This document shows positions 12,528 through 24,187 of a DNA stretch of 64,000 bases, in pieces (position 1 is the first letter of the stretch; each line of letters begins with the position of its first letter). The stretch lies in assembly GCF_901000735.1 (NCBI RefSeq), contig NC_081543.1, positions 21,657,515-21,721,514 of the forward strand, written 5' to 3'. This DNA comes from Corylus avellana. Lineage: Eukaryota > Streptophyta > Magnoliopsida > Fagales > Betulaceae. Under the pieces are notes generated by a model that made no database searches, was not told the origin of the DNA, and saw nothing but the letters and a program-made list of their open reading frames with translations. The translations under genes and the position numbers were made by a program.

Positions 12528-12552
12528 TATTTATTTATTTATTTATTTATTT
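12493..12552 (+). repeat. (GT)n then (TTTA)n microsatellite
   Basis: About 16 GT units followed by six TTTA units. It sits exactly where the middle of the CACTA-1 transposase gene has been lost, between the TNP2 remnant and the TnpA-like gene. Confidence 0.9.
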
Positions 12553-12605
12553 TAATATATTTGAATGTGATCTCACCTTCTGTGTTTATCTTGTGGGTGA
12601 AAAAC

Positions 12606-14571
12606 ATGCCAAGGAAAAGAGCATGCTTGAAGTTACTAGTACGAAAGATTCCGACGAGAAGACCGCCGTCACAACAATTGGCTTCGAACGACGACGATGA
12701 TACACAGGACCTGCAGGCCGGAATATACCGACCTATACCACCTCAGGATCAGGTTCATGATGACGGTGAATGGGCTAATGATCAACATTTATATACTAAC
12801 ACAGAGCAGTTAATTGATCCACAATTCAATCCGTTCAATGGTGATGATGAGAATAGGCCTCACTCCACACATGGGTGGGATCATGAGTGCAATGCCACAC
12901 AGGAGCCGGATGGGCAAGATCATGCGACAGATGACACACAGGAGCCGGATGATCCTATGTTAGCCCATAATGAGGTCCAAACAATAGGTACATATATATT
13001 TCGTATTTATTTATGTTATAAAATCTTCTATTGATGTTGTTCATATGCTATAATTATTACATATAACCTTATACGTGATTCATGTGTTAAACATAAATAC
13101 AGATAAAGAAGGGAAATTTCATGTGCGGACTATAAGTGGTTTGCTCAATATGAGGAGTATCCCAAGGGGGGAGAGGATTGTCGTTGAGTTCAATAGTGCG
13201 AGTTAGCCCGTTGGTCTAAGCGACCAGAAATTACGTAGGTGTGCTGGAAATTATGTCCGTTCCGGTGGTATTGTGGTCACAGGTGCACCTACTTGGAAGC
13301 AGGTTCCAGATGACAGAAACGAAGAAATCTAAAACATGTTGATGGTATGTGTTTGATGTAAGTTATTGTTCTTTTCAATTTATCTTGTGCATGTTTCTAG
13401 TTGTGTCCCTTCTTTTTGTAGATAAGATTCTATGTCCCGCCCCATCTACAGATGGATGATATTAAACGGTGCACATTCATGGACTTCAGGAAAAAGTTGA
13501 GAAATTACAAGCATGTGGTGAAGAAATCTCTTAAACTCCAAGATGACGATATGAAGGAAAGCGTTCTACAGTCTACGTAGCACTTTGGACAAGTCAACCC
13601 AGCAGAATTGGAAAGCGCCATCGGCATATGGATGACTAAGAAGAATATGGTATGTCATCTTTGAGTCAGTTACCATATTAACGTAATCGTATGAAGACTA
13701 ACATATTTATAATGTAAATTGTGTATGATATGGCTAAAAAGAACAAGGAAATATGAGACAAGTACAATATGCCACACTCGGTTGGGTCGATGAGCTTTAC
13801 CTATATTGCACACGAGATTGTATGTTATTTTCAACATATTTAATTGTATTAGTATATATATTTGTGAGTAATAAATTTTGTCTCCCTTTTTTAAGAGGAA
13901 AAAAGGGAAAACACCTACGACGGAGGTCGTTTTCAACATAACCCACACGAGAAAGGATGGCACCTTCCTCAATGTAGACATTGCGGACAAAGTTGTATGT
14001 GTTTAACTTGTAGATTTAATTTGTGTATGCATGTGTTGATTTTTTCAAAAACACTGTAATATGGTAAGTCTTTATGAGTCAATTAGTTGGTGTGTAACAC
14101 TTTTTCATATTCTATATATAGGAGAAGATGAGGACTTTGAGTTTACAGGACACTGCAGCGAGCTTGAGCATGACGCAGAGATAAGTAAATTGGGCACCTG
14201 ACGACGCTTATGCCAAGGTCATGGGGAAGGCAGAATACACTTGCCGTATACGAGGAATGGGACCTGGGCATCTACCAGTCAAAGGCAGCACACATGCAAG
14301 TAGATCATCGGCCTTAGCTACAAAAGTCCTTGCACTACTTGAGCGTATAAATGAACAAGACCAAAAGATTTCCAAACAAAACGAAAAGATTTCCAAACAA
14401 AACGAACAGATTGCCGCGTTAACATCTATCTATGTCGTCATCTGTAAATTGATGGAAACTTTGTTGGCGAGCCAGAGAACGAGAAACATAAACATGTGTA
14501 CTCCATATGACACCGAGTGTCCCGGTGTTGTGAGAGTGAGATCATCAATTGCTAGTCGACCGGGTAATTAA
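12606..14571 (+). pseudogene. CACTA-1 TnpA-like gene (Ptta/En/Spm transposase family), decayed
   Basis: ATG at 12606 opens MPRKRACLKLLVRK, then an acidic, Asp/Pro/Gln-rich stretch ending at a splice-donor-like GTACAT (about 12987). Later exon-like blocks follow: 13104-13338 (ISGLLNMRSIPRGERIVVEF), 13422-13650 (FYVPPHLQMDD, FRKKLRNYKH) and 14126-14571 (APDDAYAKVMGKAEY, RIRGMGPG, then a Lys/Gln/Asn coiled coil with a repeated QKISKQNE). This layout matches the second protein of plant CACTA elements, which binds subterminal repeats. Several blocks carry stops. The reading frame reaches 14571, 13 bases before the copia insertion. Confidence 0.75.
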
Positions 14572-14584
14572 CTTAATTGCCTTA

Positions 14585-14836
14585 TGTTAGAATATATTTA
14601 GAACATATAATATATTCTAAATATATTTTGATATTCACCATAATTGCTGATTTGATATATCTTCCCTGTATATATATTTTGATACTATTATGCAATATTG
14701 TACATTAATTTCGTGATTGTATTTCCTAGTTTATCTGGCCTTATTCAACTATAAATAGGCCTCTTTGTATACAGTTCAAAACACACAGAAATATAGTATT
14801 CAGTTTCATCCTTATATTCTCTAGTTTATTTAAACA
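14585..14836 (+). repeat. Copia-B 5' LTR
   Basis: 252 bp, TGTTAG...AACA. It contains near its start an A/T-rich inverted repeat (agaacatataatatattct) and a TATA box CTATAAATAGG at about 14750. The preceding CCTTA is the target duplication. Confidence 0.95.
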
Positions 14837-14849
14837 TGGTATCAGAGCC
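14837..14849 (+). promoter_or_regulatory. Copia-B primer-binding site
   Basis: TGGTATCAGAGCC directly follows the LTR. It is complementary to the 3' end of initiator-methionine tRNA, the usual primer for plant copia reverse transcription. Confidence 0.9.
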
Positions 14850-15403
14850 AAGTTTTGGCCTTGTCTAGAGAAGTAGGAAGTCAGTACATTCTTCACACAA
14901 TTCAAAGGCTTTTTCGATCTTGTTTTGGTATAACTATTATACCAACAGGCTCAAAAAGGTCTGATCTATCCTATGGAGTTTTCAGATCATCGTTCTAAAG
15001 TTCAACGTGCTCTCATGCGCCGTCGTAAGTGTCTGTGTCACTGTTCACACACCTCACGCGCCACCGCCGGCCACCACGTGCCACCTAGTCAACCGTTTTT
15101 CAGAAAAATACCACCAGAATCCAAATCGGAGGCTGCCGATCTACTGGCCTGTCGAAAGCACACCCTACTATGAGACCCCATGCGTCGCCACGCGCCGCCA
15201 CAACTTTCTATGGAATTTTGAACCGCCGCAAGTGCCGTTTCTGGCCACCACGCACCACCCCTGTAAGCCGTTTTCAGAAACGAATCACAGATTCGTGATC
15301 GGAGGCTGCCGATCTATCAAACCAGTTGAAGCACTCGCCACCAAGAACCACCACATGCTGCCACCTTTGTAAGTTTTTTTTTTTTTGAGCTCACCTAGTT
15401 ACA

Positions 15404-15641
15404 CTACAATCGGCCACACTAGATTATTTCTGATTTTTGAGCCCACAGACTTGTAATACACTCAGTCACACCAGATCTCAGCCCCTTTTTAACCAAGCCT
15501 ATATTCCTTATTATACACTCAGCCACACCAAATCCTAACCCCTAAAAACAAGCTCATCTCCCCTATCATACACTCGGTCACACCAGATTCGATCCTCTCA
15601 CTAGGCTCACAGAACCTATCCTACACCCAACCACACCGGAT
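15404..15641 (+). repeat. Tandem repeats in Copia-B leader
   Basis: Five diverged units about 52-57 bp apart share a core close to TACACTCRGYCACACCAGAT (cores near 15404, 15456, 15513, 15570 and 15621). They lie between the primer-binding site and gag. Upstream, at about 15090-15150 and 15270-15325, another segment occurs twice (CGGAGGCTGCCGATCTA in both). A homopolymer A tract at 15690-15709 follows. Confidence 0.75.
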
Positions 15642-15712
15642 TATATTCTAAAAAACAAAATCAAAAAAATCAAAAAAAAATCAAAAAATCAAAAAAAAAA
15701 AAAAAAAAAAGG

Positions 15713-16575
15713 TCGTACCTACTACCACTCTCCCAAACACCAAGGATATTTCCCAACCTATCCCTATTATTCTTGATGACTCCAATTACCCGGCTTGGTC
15801 TCAAAATATGAGTAGGTGGATCAAAGGACATTGTCTTTGGGAGTATGTTTCTGGTGAAGAACCTAAACCTCTTGCTGGAGAAGAGGAACCCGCTGCGGCT
15901 TTCTCTACCTGCCTCCGCACATGGAAAAGTATCCATTACAAGATTATCTCTTGGTTCTCCAACACTTGTGTCGTCTCCATCAGCATGACATTTGGCAATC
16001 TTGACAATGGCATAGATGTCTGGGACATGTTAGCTCCGCGCTACAGCACTACTAATCTTGCTCAGCGGTTTCAAATTATGACCAAGCTTCATCGCATGCG
16101 TCAGGAACTAGGTCAAAGTATTATTGATTTTTATTCACAAATGACTTGTCTTTGGAATCAATTAGCATTATGTGAGCCTAAGTGGAGGAATAAGGTTGAT
16201 GCCTCTGAGTACATCGGTTTCCGCAATAGCATGCGCCTAGTCGAGTTTCTTGCAACAATTCGAGATGAGTTTGAGCACACTCAAGCTTCTCTTCTTCACC
16301 GCTCACCACTGCCATCCTTGGAAAGTGCTCTTAGTGAACTCATTTCAGAAGAGACCCGATTCGCCACTATGAAGTTACACACCTCTGAGATGGTCATGGC
16401 CACTGCATCCCGCAATACGCGTGCCCCTAATTCTATTTCTGCCAGGTCTTCCTCATCCAATCGAAATATCCAGTGCCACCATTGTCAGAAATTTGGCCAC
16501 AGGTATAGTGAATGCAAAAAAAGGCTCTCTCGTGGGAATCATCGAGTTCCTAGTCTCTGCGGTCACTTATACTGA
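15713..16575 (+). pseudogene. Copia-B gag
   Basis: The frame is open from about 15713 through the first in-frame ATG (15808) to 16575. It carries the copia Gag core (DDSNYPAWSQNM, NLAQRFQIMTKLHRMRQ, FYSQMTCLWNQL) and a CCHC zinc knuckle, CHHCQKFGHRYSEC, close to its end. The true start is obscured by the A-rich tract just upstream. The protein would package element RNA. Confidence 0.85.
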
Positions 16576-19352
16576 TACATCAGATATGTCTTACACCAAT
16601 GTTGCACCCCAACCCAGTACCCTTTCTCCTGCAGAAATCGAAGCTCTCATTCATCAGGTTTTATCTAAGTCCAATCTTAATACCGCCATGTCCACCACAC
16701 CAGGTAATTCCTCTTGGTATATTGATTCTGCTTGTTGTAATCACATGACACCGAATTCTTCCATCTTTTCTGCAAAATCTATGTTACCTAGACTTACCAC
16801 CATTTACATTGCTAATGGTTTCCATCTTGATGTTAGTCACGTCGGGTCTGTTTCTACTCATCAACTCTCTTTGTCAGATACATACTTGGTGCCTAATCTT
16901 TCATTAAATCTTTTATCTGTTGGTTAACTTTGTGAACTTGGCTTAGAACTGCACTTTTCTAACCGAGGTTGTGATGTGTAGGATCCATAGACGGGATAGC
17001 TAATTGGGACCACCCGTAAGATTGGACGTCTGTTCGAGCTTTCATCACTCCATCTTCCTCCTGCTGTGTCTGCTGCCACTCCATCTCGGTCTCCCTCTAC
17101 CACCCTCAGTTTATGGCACTCTCGTTTAGGACATGCATCTATTACTCGTATTTTTCTTTAGCTACAAGTGGTCAGTTAGGGTCTGTTGAGTCTGAGTCAT
17201 TTGATTGTGTTGCGTGTCAACTTAGAAAACAAAGTGCTTTACCTTTTAATAATAGTGCATCTGTTTCTTCTGCTCCTTTTGATTTGGTGCATTCTGATGT
17301 ATGGGGCCCTGCACCTATTCCCACGATGGATGGATCCTGCTATTTTGTAATTTTTGTGGATGATTATTCTCAATACACATGGCTTTATCTTTTACAAAAT
17401 CAGTCTGAACTTCCAAAAATTTACTCTGAATTTCAACAGATGGTTCAAACCTAATTTTCCTGAAACATAAAATTTTTTTGTTCTGATAATGCCATGAAAT
17501 ATCGTGAATCTACCTTCCTTACTACCCTCGAACAAAATGGCACTCTTCCCCATCGCTCATGCCCAAATACTTTTCAACAAAATGGTCGTGCTGAACGTAA
17601 ACACAGGCACATCTTAGACATTGTTAGGGTTTTGCTCCTATCTGCTTCTATCCCTGAACACTTTTGGGGAGAAGCCGCTCTTATTGCTGTTTATACCATT
17701 AATAGGGTCCCGTCTCCCACTACCTTCACTAGGTCCCCCTATGAACTCCTGTATGGTTCTCCCCCTGATTACCAATCCCTCCTCATCTTTGGTTGTGTCT
17801 GTTTTGTGCTTCTTCCACCCCATGAACGAACAAAATTAGAAGCTCGTTCTCGCCGATGTTGTTTTCTTGGGTATGGCATTGAACACAAAGGATATCATTG
17901 TTATGATCCTATTTCCAAACAGCTCCGCATCGCGCGGCACGTCACTTTTTGGGAACATAGGTTCTTTAGTGATATGGAGTCTTTTCCTACTAGTCCCTCT
18001 AATTCTTCTCCTATCTTCACTAATGTCTCATTTGATTTGCTCCCCGACACTATTGACCTTGATGCAGGGATGACAAGCTCTCCAAAAGACATTCCGACAG
18101 TCGACCCCAATGACTTTGCTCTGCCTGTTGATCCATCTCTTCTTGAGCCAGCTCCCTCTGTCCCTCATCGTTCTACTCGGGTAACATCTCTTCCTTCCTA
18201 CCTTCGTGATTATCACTGTTATTCTGCTTTTGCTACTCTACATGAACCTCAGTCCTTCTGTGAAGCTCATACTAACCCTTCTTAGGCAAAATGCTATGTC
18301 TGAAGAACTTAATGCCCCTTCCAAAACCCATACTTGGGACTTCATTGATTTACCTCCAAGCAAAACTGCGGTAGGGTGCAAGTGGGTATACAAGATTAAG
18401 ACAAAATCTGATGAATCTATTGAGCGATACAAGGCACGTCGTGTGGCATAGGGGTTCAATTAGGAGTATGGTATTGATTATGAGGAGACTTTTGCGCCAG
18501 TGGCTCACCTTACTTCTATTTGATCCCTCATTGCTGTGGCTTCTGTGCGTCGTTGGGATCATTTTCAAATGGATGTGAAAAACACATTTCTCAATGGTGA
18601 TCTTAGTGAAGAAGTTTATATGCAACCTCCTCCTAGTTACGATCATCCGCCACACAAGGTTTGCCGACTTCGCCGAGCTTTGTATGGTCTGAAAAAGGCT
18701 CCACGGGCTTGGTTTGCCAAATTCAATTCCACTATTGTGCAAATTGGGTTTGTTTCTAGCCCCTATGACTCTGCTCTTTTTATCCGGCAATCTGATACTG
18801 GTCTCATTCTACTTTTACTATATGTTGATGATATGATTATTACTGGAGATAATATTGTCGGTATTCGTAACCTTCAACAATTTTTGAGTCAACAATTTGA
18901 GATGAAGGATTTGGGTTTTCTCAGCTACTTTCTTGGATTGGAAGTGTCTTCTAATCCAAATGGTTACTATCTCTCTCAAGCCAATTAAGCTTCAGATCTC
19001 CTCTCACGAGCTGGCCTTACCGATTGTAAAATTGTTGATAGCCCTCTAGTGACAAATGTCAAACTTCATGCCACAGATGGTGAGCTACTTTCTGATACCA
19101 CTCTCTATCGACAGTTAGTTGGAAGTCTCATCTATCTTACTTTGACACGACCAGATATTGCCTATGCAGTCCATTTTGTTAGTCAGTTTATGACCGTGCC
19201 ACGCTCAATTCATTATGCGGCTGTTCTTCACATCCTTCGCTACGTGAAGGGCACTTTGTTCCAAGGTTTGCATTTCTCTCCTCACTCATCATTAGACTTA
19301 CATGTATATTCAAATGCTGATTAGGCAGGTGATCCCACTGATCGTCGTTCCA
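16561..19352 (+). pseudogene. Copia-B pol: protease, integrase, reverse transcriptase, start of RNase H
   Basis: In order: protease (SSWYIDSACCNHMT, with DSA in the active site), pre-integrase and integrase (VACQLRKQSALPF, FVIFVDDYSQYTW, QQNGRAERKHRH, GEAALIAVYTINR), reverse transcriptase (VGCKWVYKIK, YGLKKAPRAW, YVDDMIITG) and the start of RNase H (the Asp of NAD, DPTDRRSM). At least ten in-frame stops and several frameshifts interrupt it. Many stops fall at conserved Gln, Trp or Arg positions: three close together at about 16980-17004, two at 18450-18462, one each near 16924, 18522 and 19321. The frame then meets the gypsy insertion at 19353. Confidence 0.92.
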
Positions 19353-20690
19353 TGTTGTGCAAAAATCTACCTAAATTAATAGGTAAATAACTGTACATTT
19401 ACCTGCAAGTGTACAAGGTCAACATAGTAGTATAAGGTGCAAGTGCAGGGTCATTCCCACGAGGATTGCTGAATTTATGTTTAAAAATAAATTTCATAAG
19501 CAAAAGCAAAATAAAAATTGATTGTTGATGTGATGACAACAAAGGGTAGGGCTTCGATATCCACCACTAATTATATTAAACTAGTATATCAATATGCCAA
19601 TGCTTTGATCAAGTTATGCATATTTAATGTATGCCAACCTAAGGGCATGGGTGTATACTTCTTAAGCTATTGATTTTCCTAAGCAACAAGTTAGGCATGG
19701 GTGTATACTTTAACTCTTTTCTTTCCTAAAGGATTTAGAATGGTATATACTAAGTTCTTCTTTAGAAAAGCATATGTTCTATGGAAATCGACAAACACAC
19801 AGGGCCTAGGGCATGGGTGTATACTCCCCGTTCCCCATGTTGATTAACCCAAGAATCGCGGTGTGGATTCTTTTGTTACTTAAGTTAAACCCAGGACTCG
19901 GTCATCCAAATTGATCTAACTAACAAGTCCATACCACATGCACATGTTGATCAGGCATACACATATGAGGAATTCATGCAAGCAGGTATTAATCAAGTTA
20001 AATAGCACAACATGATCATCACACGGCGCCAATATTGAAATATTAATTTAACATAACTAGGGCTTCAATCTAGCCCTACAAAGTAAATTAGCTACACATG
20101 GAGTTGATTTTAAACATCTTCATAAAATAAAAGAAAAGAAAGGAAAGAATAAACCCGAGACTTGACTTGAGAGCTCCAATTCTTGTCCCTTCTCCAAGCC
20201 TGCTTATTCTAAAGGCTTTGGAGTCTATTTATAGGCTTTAGAAGTCCTTGGAAAAGTAGTAAACCCTAGAGATTTCGTAGGGTTTCAATCCTATTACAAT
20301 TCGGAGTTTGAAAAAAAACCCTAATATGGAAATAGGGACATTATAGCCGCCACTTGGAATGCCTCCTGCGCACGGGTGCGCTCGATCGCAGGTCTGCGAT
20401 CGATCCTTCTTTTGGCCTGCGCTCGATCGCTCCTGGCCTGGCTTGTGCAGCATCTTCTCTGGTATTGCACTCGATCGCAGGTACCCTACGATTGATTGCA
20501 ATACCAGGGAGCTCCAATTTTTCCATCTTCTCTTTTTGAGCCTAAATCACCTAGTTTTACTTCACTTTCTTCCAAAAGCCTGTAAAAACATCAAAAACAC
20601 AGAAAGGAATTAAAATGGCCTAATTAACTACAACCAAAGGATTAAAACATGTAAGATAAGGGCTGAAAATATGAATATTCGCACTTATCA
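19353..20690 (-). repeat. Gypsy element LTR (left copy, 3' LTR)
   Basis: 1338 bp with TG...CA ends. A minus-strand TATA box, CCTATAAATAG, lies at about 20224-20235. Just upstream of it in element sense is the CGATCG hairpin cluster (20371-20506). The phrase GGGCATGGGTGTATACT occurs, with small variation, three times (about 19644, 19695 and 19809), an internal dispersed repeat. Confidence 0.92.
20371..20506 (-). repeat. Cluster of CTCGATCGCA hairpin motifs in LTR
   Basis: Several near-palindromic copies of TGCGCTCGATCGCAG or its complement lie at 20377-20390, 20395-20405, 20419-20430, 20466-20480 and 20487-20500. The last two form one quasi-palindrome from GGTATTGCA (20461) to TGCAATACC (20506), able to fold into a stem of about 20 bp with a short loop. 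The right LTR has the same array at 32664-32815 with one extra unit. Function unknown. Confidence 0.8.
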
Positions 20691-21525
20691 CACCCCCAAA
20701 CTTACAAATTGCTAATCCCTTAGCAATACAAAACTAAAAACTAAATGGAAACTGAAAACAAAAAGATAAATACATCTTTCGTGGGATGTACGATTGCATT
20801 TAGCGTATGCAACAAGCCTTTTAAACCCCTAGGAATTCCCTAGTGGATGAGTGAAGTCTCGTAAGGGTTTTCCAGAAATGTTACCCACAAACATCATGCA
20901 AGAGTTTATGCTATCCGAAAATTAAGGTATCACTCAAAACCATGATTCTCATTCATTAGCAAGCTTAAAAAGATAAACTCCATTTTCACAATGAATTGTA
21001 ATTTTAAAATTTAATTACTTACAAAAGACATGCTAAGACATCACAAGTTTGAAAATAGGGTAAAGTGAACTAGCACATAAATATGAAGCTTCCAATTGTT
21101 TCTAATGTGCAATGTCTCAATATCTCAAAGTTCATTGAAATCCCTATTAGAATAAACAACAATGGCATATTTTTCTCTTTCTTCTTCTTTTCTTTTTTTT
21201 TCTTTTTTTTTTTTTTTTTCTTCATCAGGTTGTGCAGTGCTTGATTCCCTTAAGCTTTCTAATTGACCCATGTAACGAGTGTTAAGTCAATGACTCCCAA
21301 ACCAGATGGTTTTAGGGCATTAGGTGTAGAGACACCCCTAGGACTTACTAACTCGAGTCAAAAAGGTTATGAAACCAAACTAACCATGACATTAACCAAA
21401 TCAAAATTCTTCACCTTTTGACGTGAACATTCAATGCTTTGAGGCAAGAAGTCCAGTTACTCAGTAAAAAGTTTAGCAATGATCATATTTTTCTTTCTTT
21501 CTTTCTTTCTTTTTTTTTTCTTTTT

Positions 21526-21560
<35 letters not shown>

Positions 21561-22408
21561 GCGAAGGTATCCATCTAATAAATCATTCAGTTTCACTTAA
21601 GACATAGAAACACACACATTAAACTTTCATGTCATACCCCACAAATTATGTGCTAATGTGCTTGTGTAAGATTAGATCAAACATGTGAATTCTCAACTGT
21701 CTTAAGTAAGTAACCGAACTGAAAAACTCAATTATTAGATCATGTGTTCAAAATTTTAAGCTCACCAATGAAATCAAATCATAATTTTTTTTAAGATCAA
21801 CCAAAATTTTAAGACAAACATGAACATGCATATATTTTTTTTTCTTTTTTCTTTTTGATTTTTTTTCACAAATAAAAATAAAATAAAACTGGGACAAAGT
21901 GTGTGTAAAGTGTCTCCCATACCCCCAAACTTAAATGACACATTGTCCCCAATGCATCTAAAGAAAGGAAAGAATATACCCGGGATATGGTGGACATAGT
22001 CTTGGAAAGCATGGCTCATAGCACACCCCCAAACTTGAATTGAAGCACACTTGTCCCTGCAAAATAATAAAACACACAAACAAGTAACAAGGAACAAAAC
22101 TGAAGCGAATTAAAATTTTAGCAAAAAATAATTATGGGCTTCTGCCAAGTGCACTCGATCGCACTCATGGTGCGTTCGATCGTACTAATAGAATGCGATG
22201 GACTGACAAATGGAAATCTACGCTTGATTGCACATAAGGTACGATCGATCGCAGTAACAGAATGCAAAAATGTAAGAAAAGACAAAAATACCAAAGTAAA
22301 ATAAAACACAACAAACAGAAACAAAATAAAATAAAACAAAAGGATATGTTGTGGAGTGCCTCCCATGAGCACTAAGTTTTACGTCTTCAGCCAGACTGTG
22401 GTCCCCTC
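20691..22408 (-). other. Gypsy 3' noncoding region with polypurine tract
   Basis: The polypurine tract, read as AAGTTTGGGGGTG on the minus strand, is at 20691-20703 beside the LTR. The rest is noncoding: T-rich runs at 21180-21222 and 21490-21525, a CA/TA microsatellite at 21526-21560, and two further CGATCG hairpin pairs (22150-22184 and 22220-22254). A second phrase, CACCCCCAAACTT, recurs at about 21919 and 22024. Confidence 0.7.
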
Positions 22409-23514
22409 TTAATGTTGCCCAGAAGTAGATGCTCCAGATGGTGGTGGTAACCGAGCTAGGATTGATCGCATCAAGTTTTCCAAGGCAGCTAAACGTTTGT
22501 CCATGGCAACCTTATCTTCCCTAGCTTTCCTTCTTTGATCAGCTAGCTCTCTCCGAAGACCGTCCATTTGCTCACAAAGGGATCGGTATTGGATGGCTCG
22601 AATATCAATTGAGGCCTCTTCATCAGCTTCTGCTACCGGTTCATCTTCAGCCATTGGCTGGACCTCCTCTGCCTCTTCCTCTTCTTCTGGAAGTGCTTGG
22701 GGCATATGAGAGCAACTCTTATTCCATTGGCAAATGCCAAATATGGGAGTGGTCATGACTGGTTCGTTCGTTGCAGTGCCCTTGATGCCCTTTTTCGAAG
22801 AATATATGTGATCAAGTATGGGAACGGCAACCCCCATGAGTGAGTGGACTCTGCCCCCCCAACATGCACTCCATTCCAAAATTTATGGATTTGATTCCAG
22901 ATAATTTCGGGAATGGAATACCAGGCATTCTTGTGAAAGGCGTAAAGGGTTTGTAGAAATTGATCTCGCCTTTGAGTTTTGTGACCCAAGGGGAAGACAT
23001 TGTGATGAAGCACCGAATCCACGAACCATAACCTTCGTGGCAACTTGAACCGGCTGCCAGCATTATGGTGGGCATCTGCATAGTCCCCTTGGCACATGTC
23101 TTCGATGATCTCCGCCACATAATATCGGGCCAGTTGCTCGGCAAGATTTGCAGTTTCGGGAGGATGCTCATCATTGCACTGCAAGGCAGCGGCTATGTCG
23201 GCCCTCGTCACATGAACAATTTGGCCTTGAACTTTGGGGGAGAGAGCAGCCGGATTGTCACAGTCATGAGAAAGCTTGGCATAGAATTCCACGACCAACT
23301 TTTGGTAGATGGTAGAAGTGACCGGTTTAAAGAGCTTCTTGAGGCCCCTTCGCCTAAACTCGGCAACAGCCCATTTAGTCGCCTCATTGTGTTGAAAATC
23401 TTCTCTTATGGTGAAGGTGGTTTCAAACTGTAGCTCCCGCTCTTCAAAAGCTGGTGGGGGAGAAATATCATGAGCTCCTGACCCTCTGGAAGATGAAGCA
23501 CGTGTTCTAGGCAT
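22409..23514 (-). pseudogene. Gypsy second ORF, putative plant transposon protein domain, frameshifted
   Basis: The frame opens at 23514 with MPRTRASSSRGSG and contains LVVEFYAKLS, VQGQIVHVTRADIAAAL and RRLWFVDSVLHHNVFPLG, resembling the putative plant transposon protein domain found in Athila-like elements; its biochemical role is not known. Near 22855, in a run of C residues, the meaningful frame changes: 22409-22879 carries on with VAVPILDHIY, an acidic stretch and a coiled coil (SLCEQMDGLRRELADQRRKA), ending at 22409. One base gained or lost in the homopolymer would account for it. Together the parts span about 368 codons. Confidence 0.65.
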
Positions 23515-24187
23515 TTGGGACTTGGTTGGGGACTTTTGTCAAACAAGTAGTGTGCACTCCGATTGACCACAACGACAACTTCGGCCTAGGATGTTTCAAA
23601 CCCCCTTCAAAAACACAAACAATTCCAACATAGAGGCAATGTGGGTGGGTAAACACCCACAATTGAGAGAAAAATTGAAAAAAAATAGGAGGTTGGATGA
23701 ATGTTCGGAGAGATTGAGGGTTGGGGGTGAGAATGGGCCGTATGAGGTGGTTTTCAGTGAAAGAGGGTGGTATGGTGGCCGGAGAATGATGTATGTGGTG
23801 GTGGTGTGGTGATATTTGTGAAACTGAGGTGTAAGATGGGAGGAAGATGAGTGCCGGTGGGGGAGGTTTTGTGGAGATCCTGTACTGCGCCGGAATAGTG
23901 ATATGTGGGCCAAAGGGAAAGTGATCTAAATTAGGTCGCAGACCTTGCTGTCCGAGTGAGCTCGATCGCACTCCAGGTGAAAAGCCAAGATAGAAAATGT
24001 TACCGTCCTCCTAGTGGCATTAGTACCACTATTGTGAGTAGATGCGCTTGAGGTTCTTGCCTGCTCAACACATCTACTGGTGACTATAGGACTCCTAGTG
24101 TGAAGAGCTGCACTTGAGCTCTTCAGAATTAGGCTCAAGTGCTCTTGTATGAGTGGGACCTCTTTGAACTGTTACTGCCTTCAGCTG
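23515..24187 (-). other. Gypsy spacer between gag and second ORF
   Basis: Pol would be expected in this interval in a complete relative, but only about 670 bp without recognisable coding sequence remain. A lone CTCGATCGCA motif is at 23961-23970. Short frames on both strands here are proline- or histidine-rich by composition only. Confidence 0.6.

Noticed and set aside
23507..23971. Pro/His-rich minus-strand frame (and overlapping frames to 24138) as a cell-wall-type protein
   Set aside because: It lies in the gypsy spacer, has no conserved motif, and fits biased composition.
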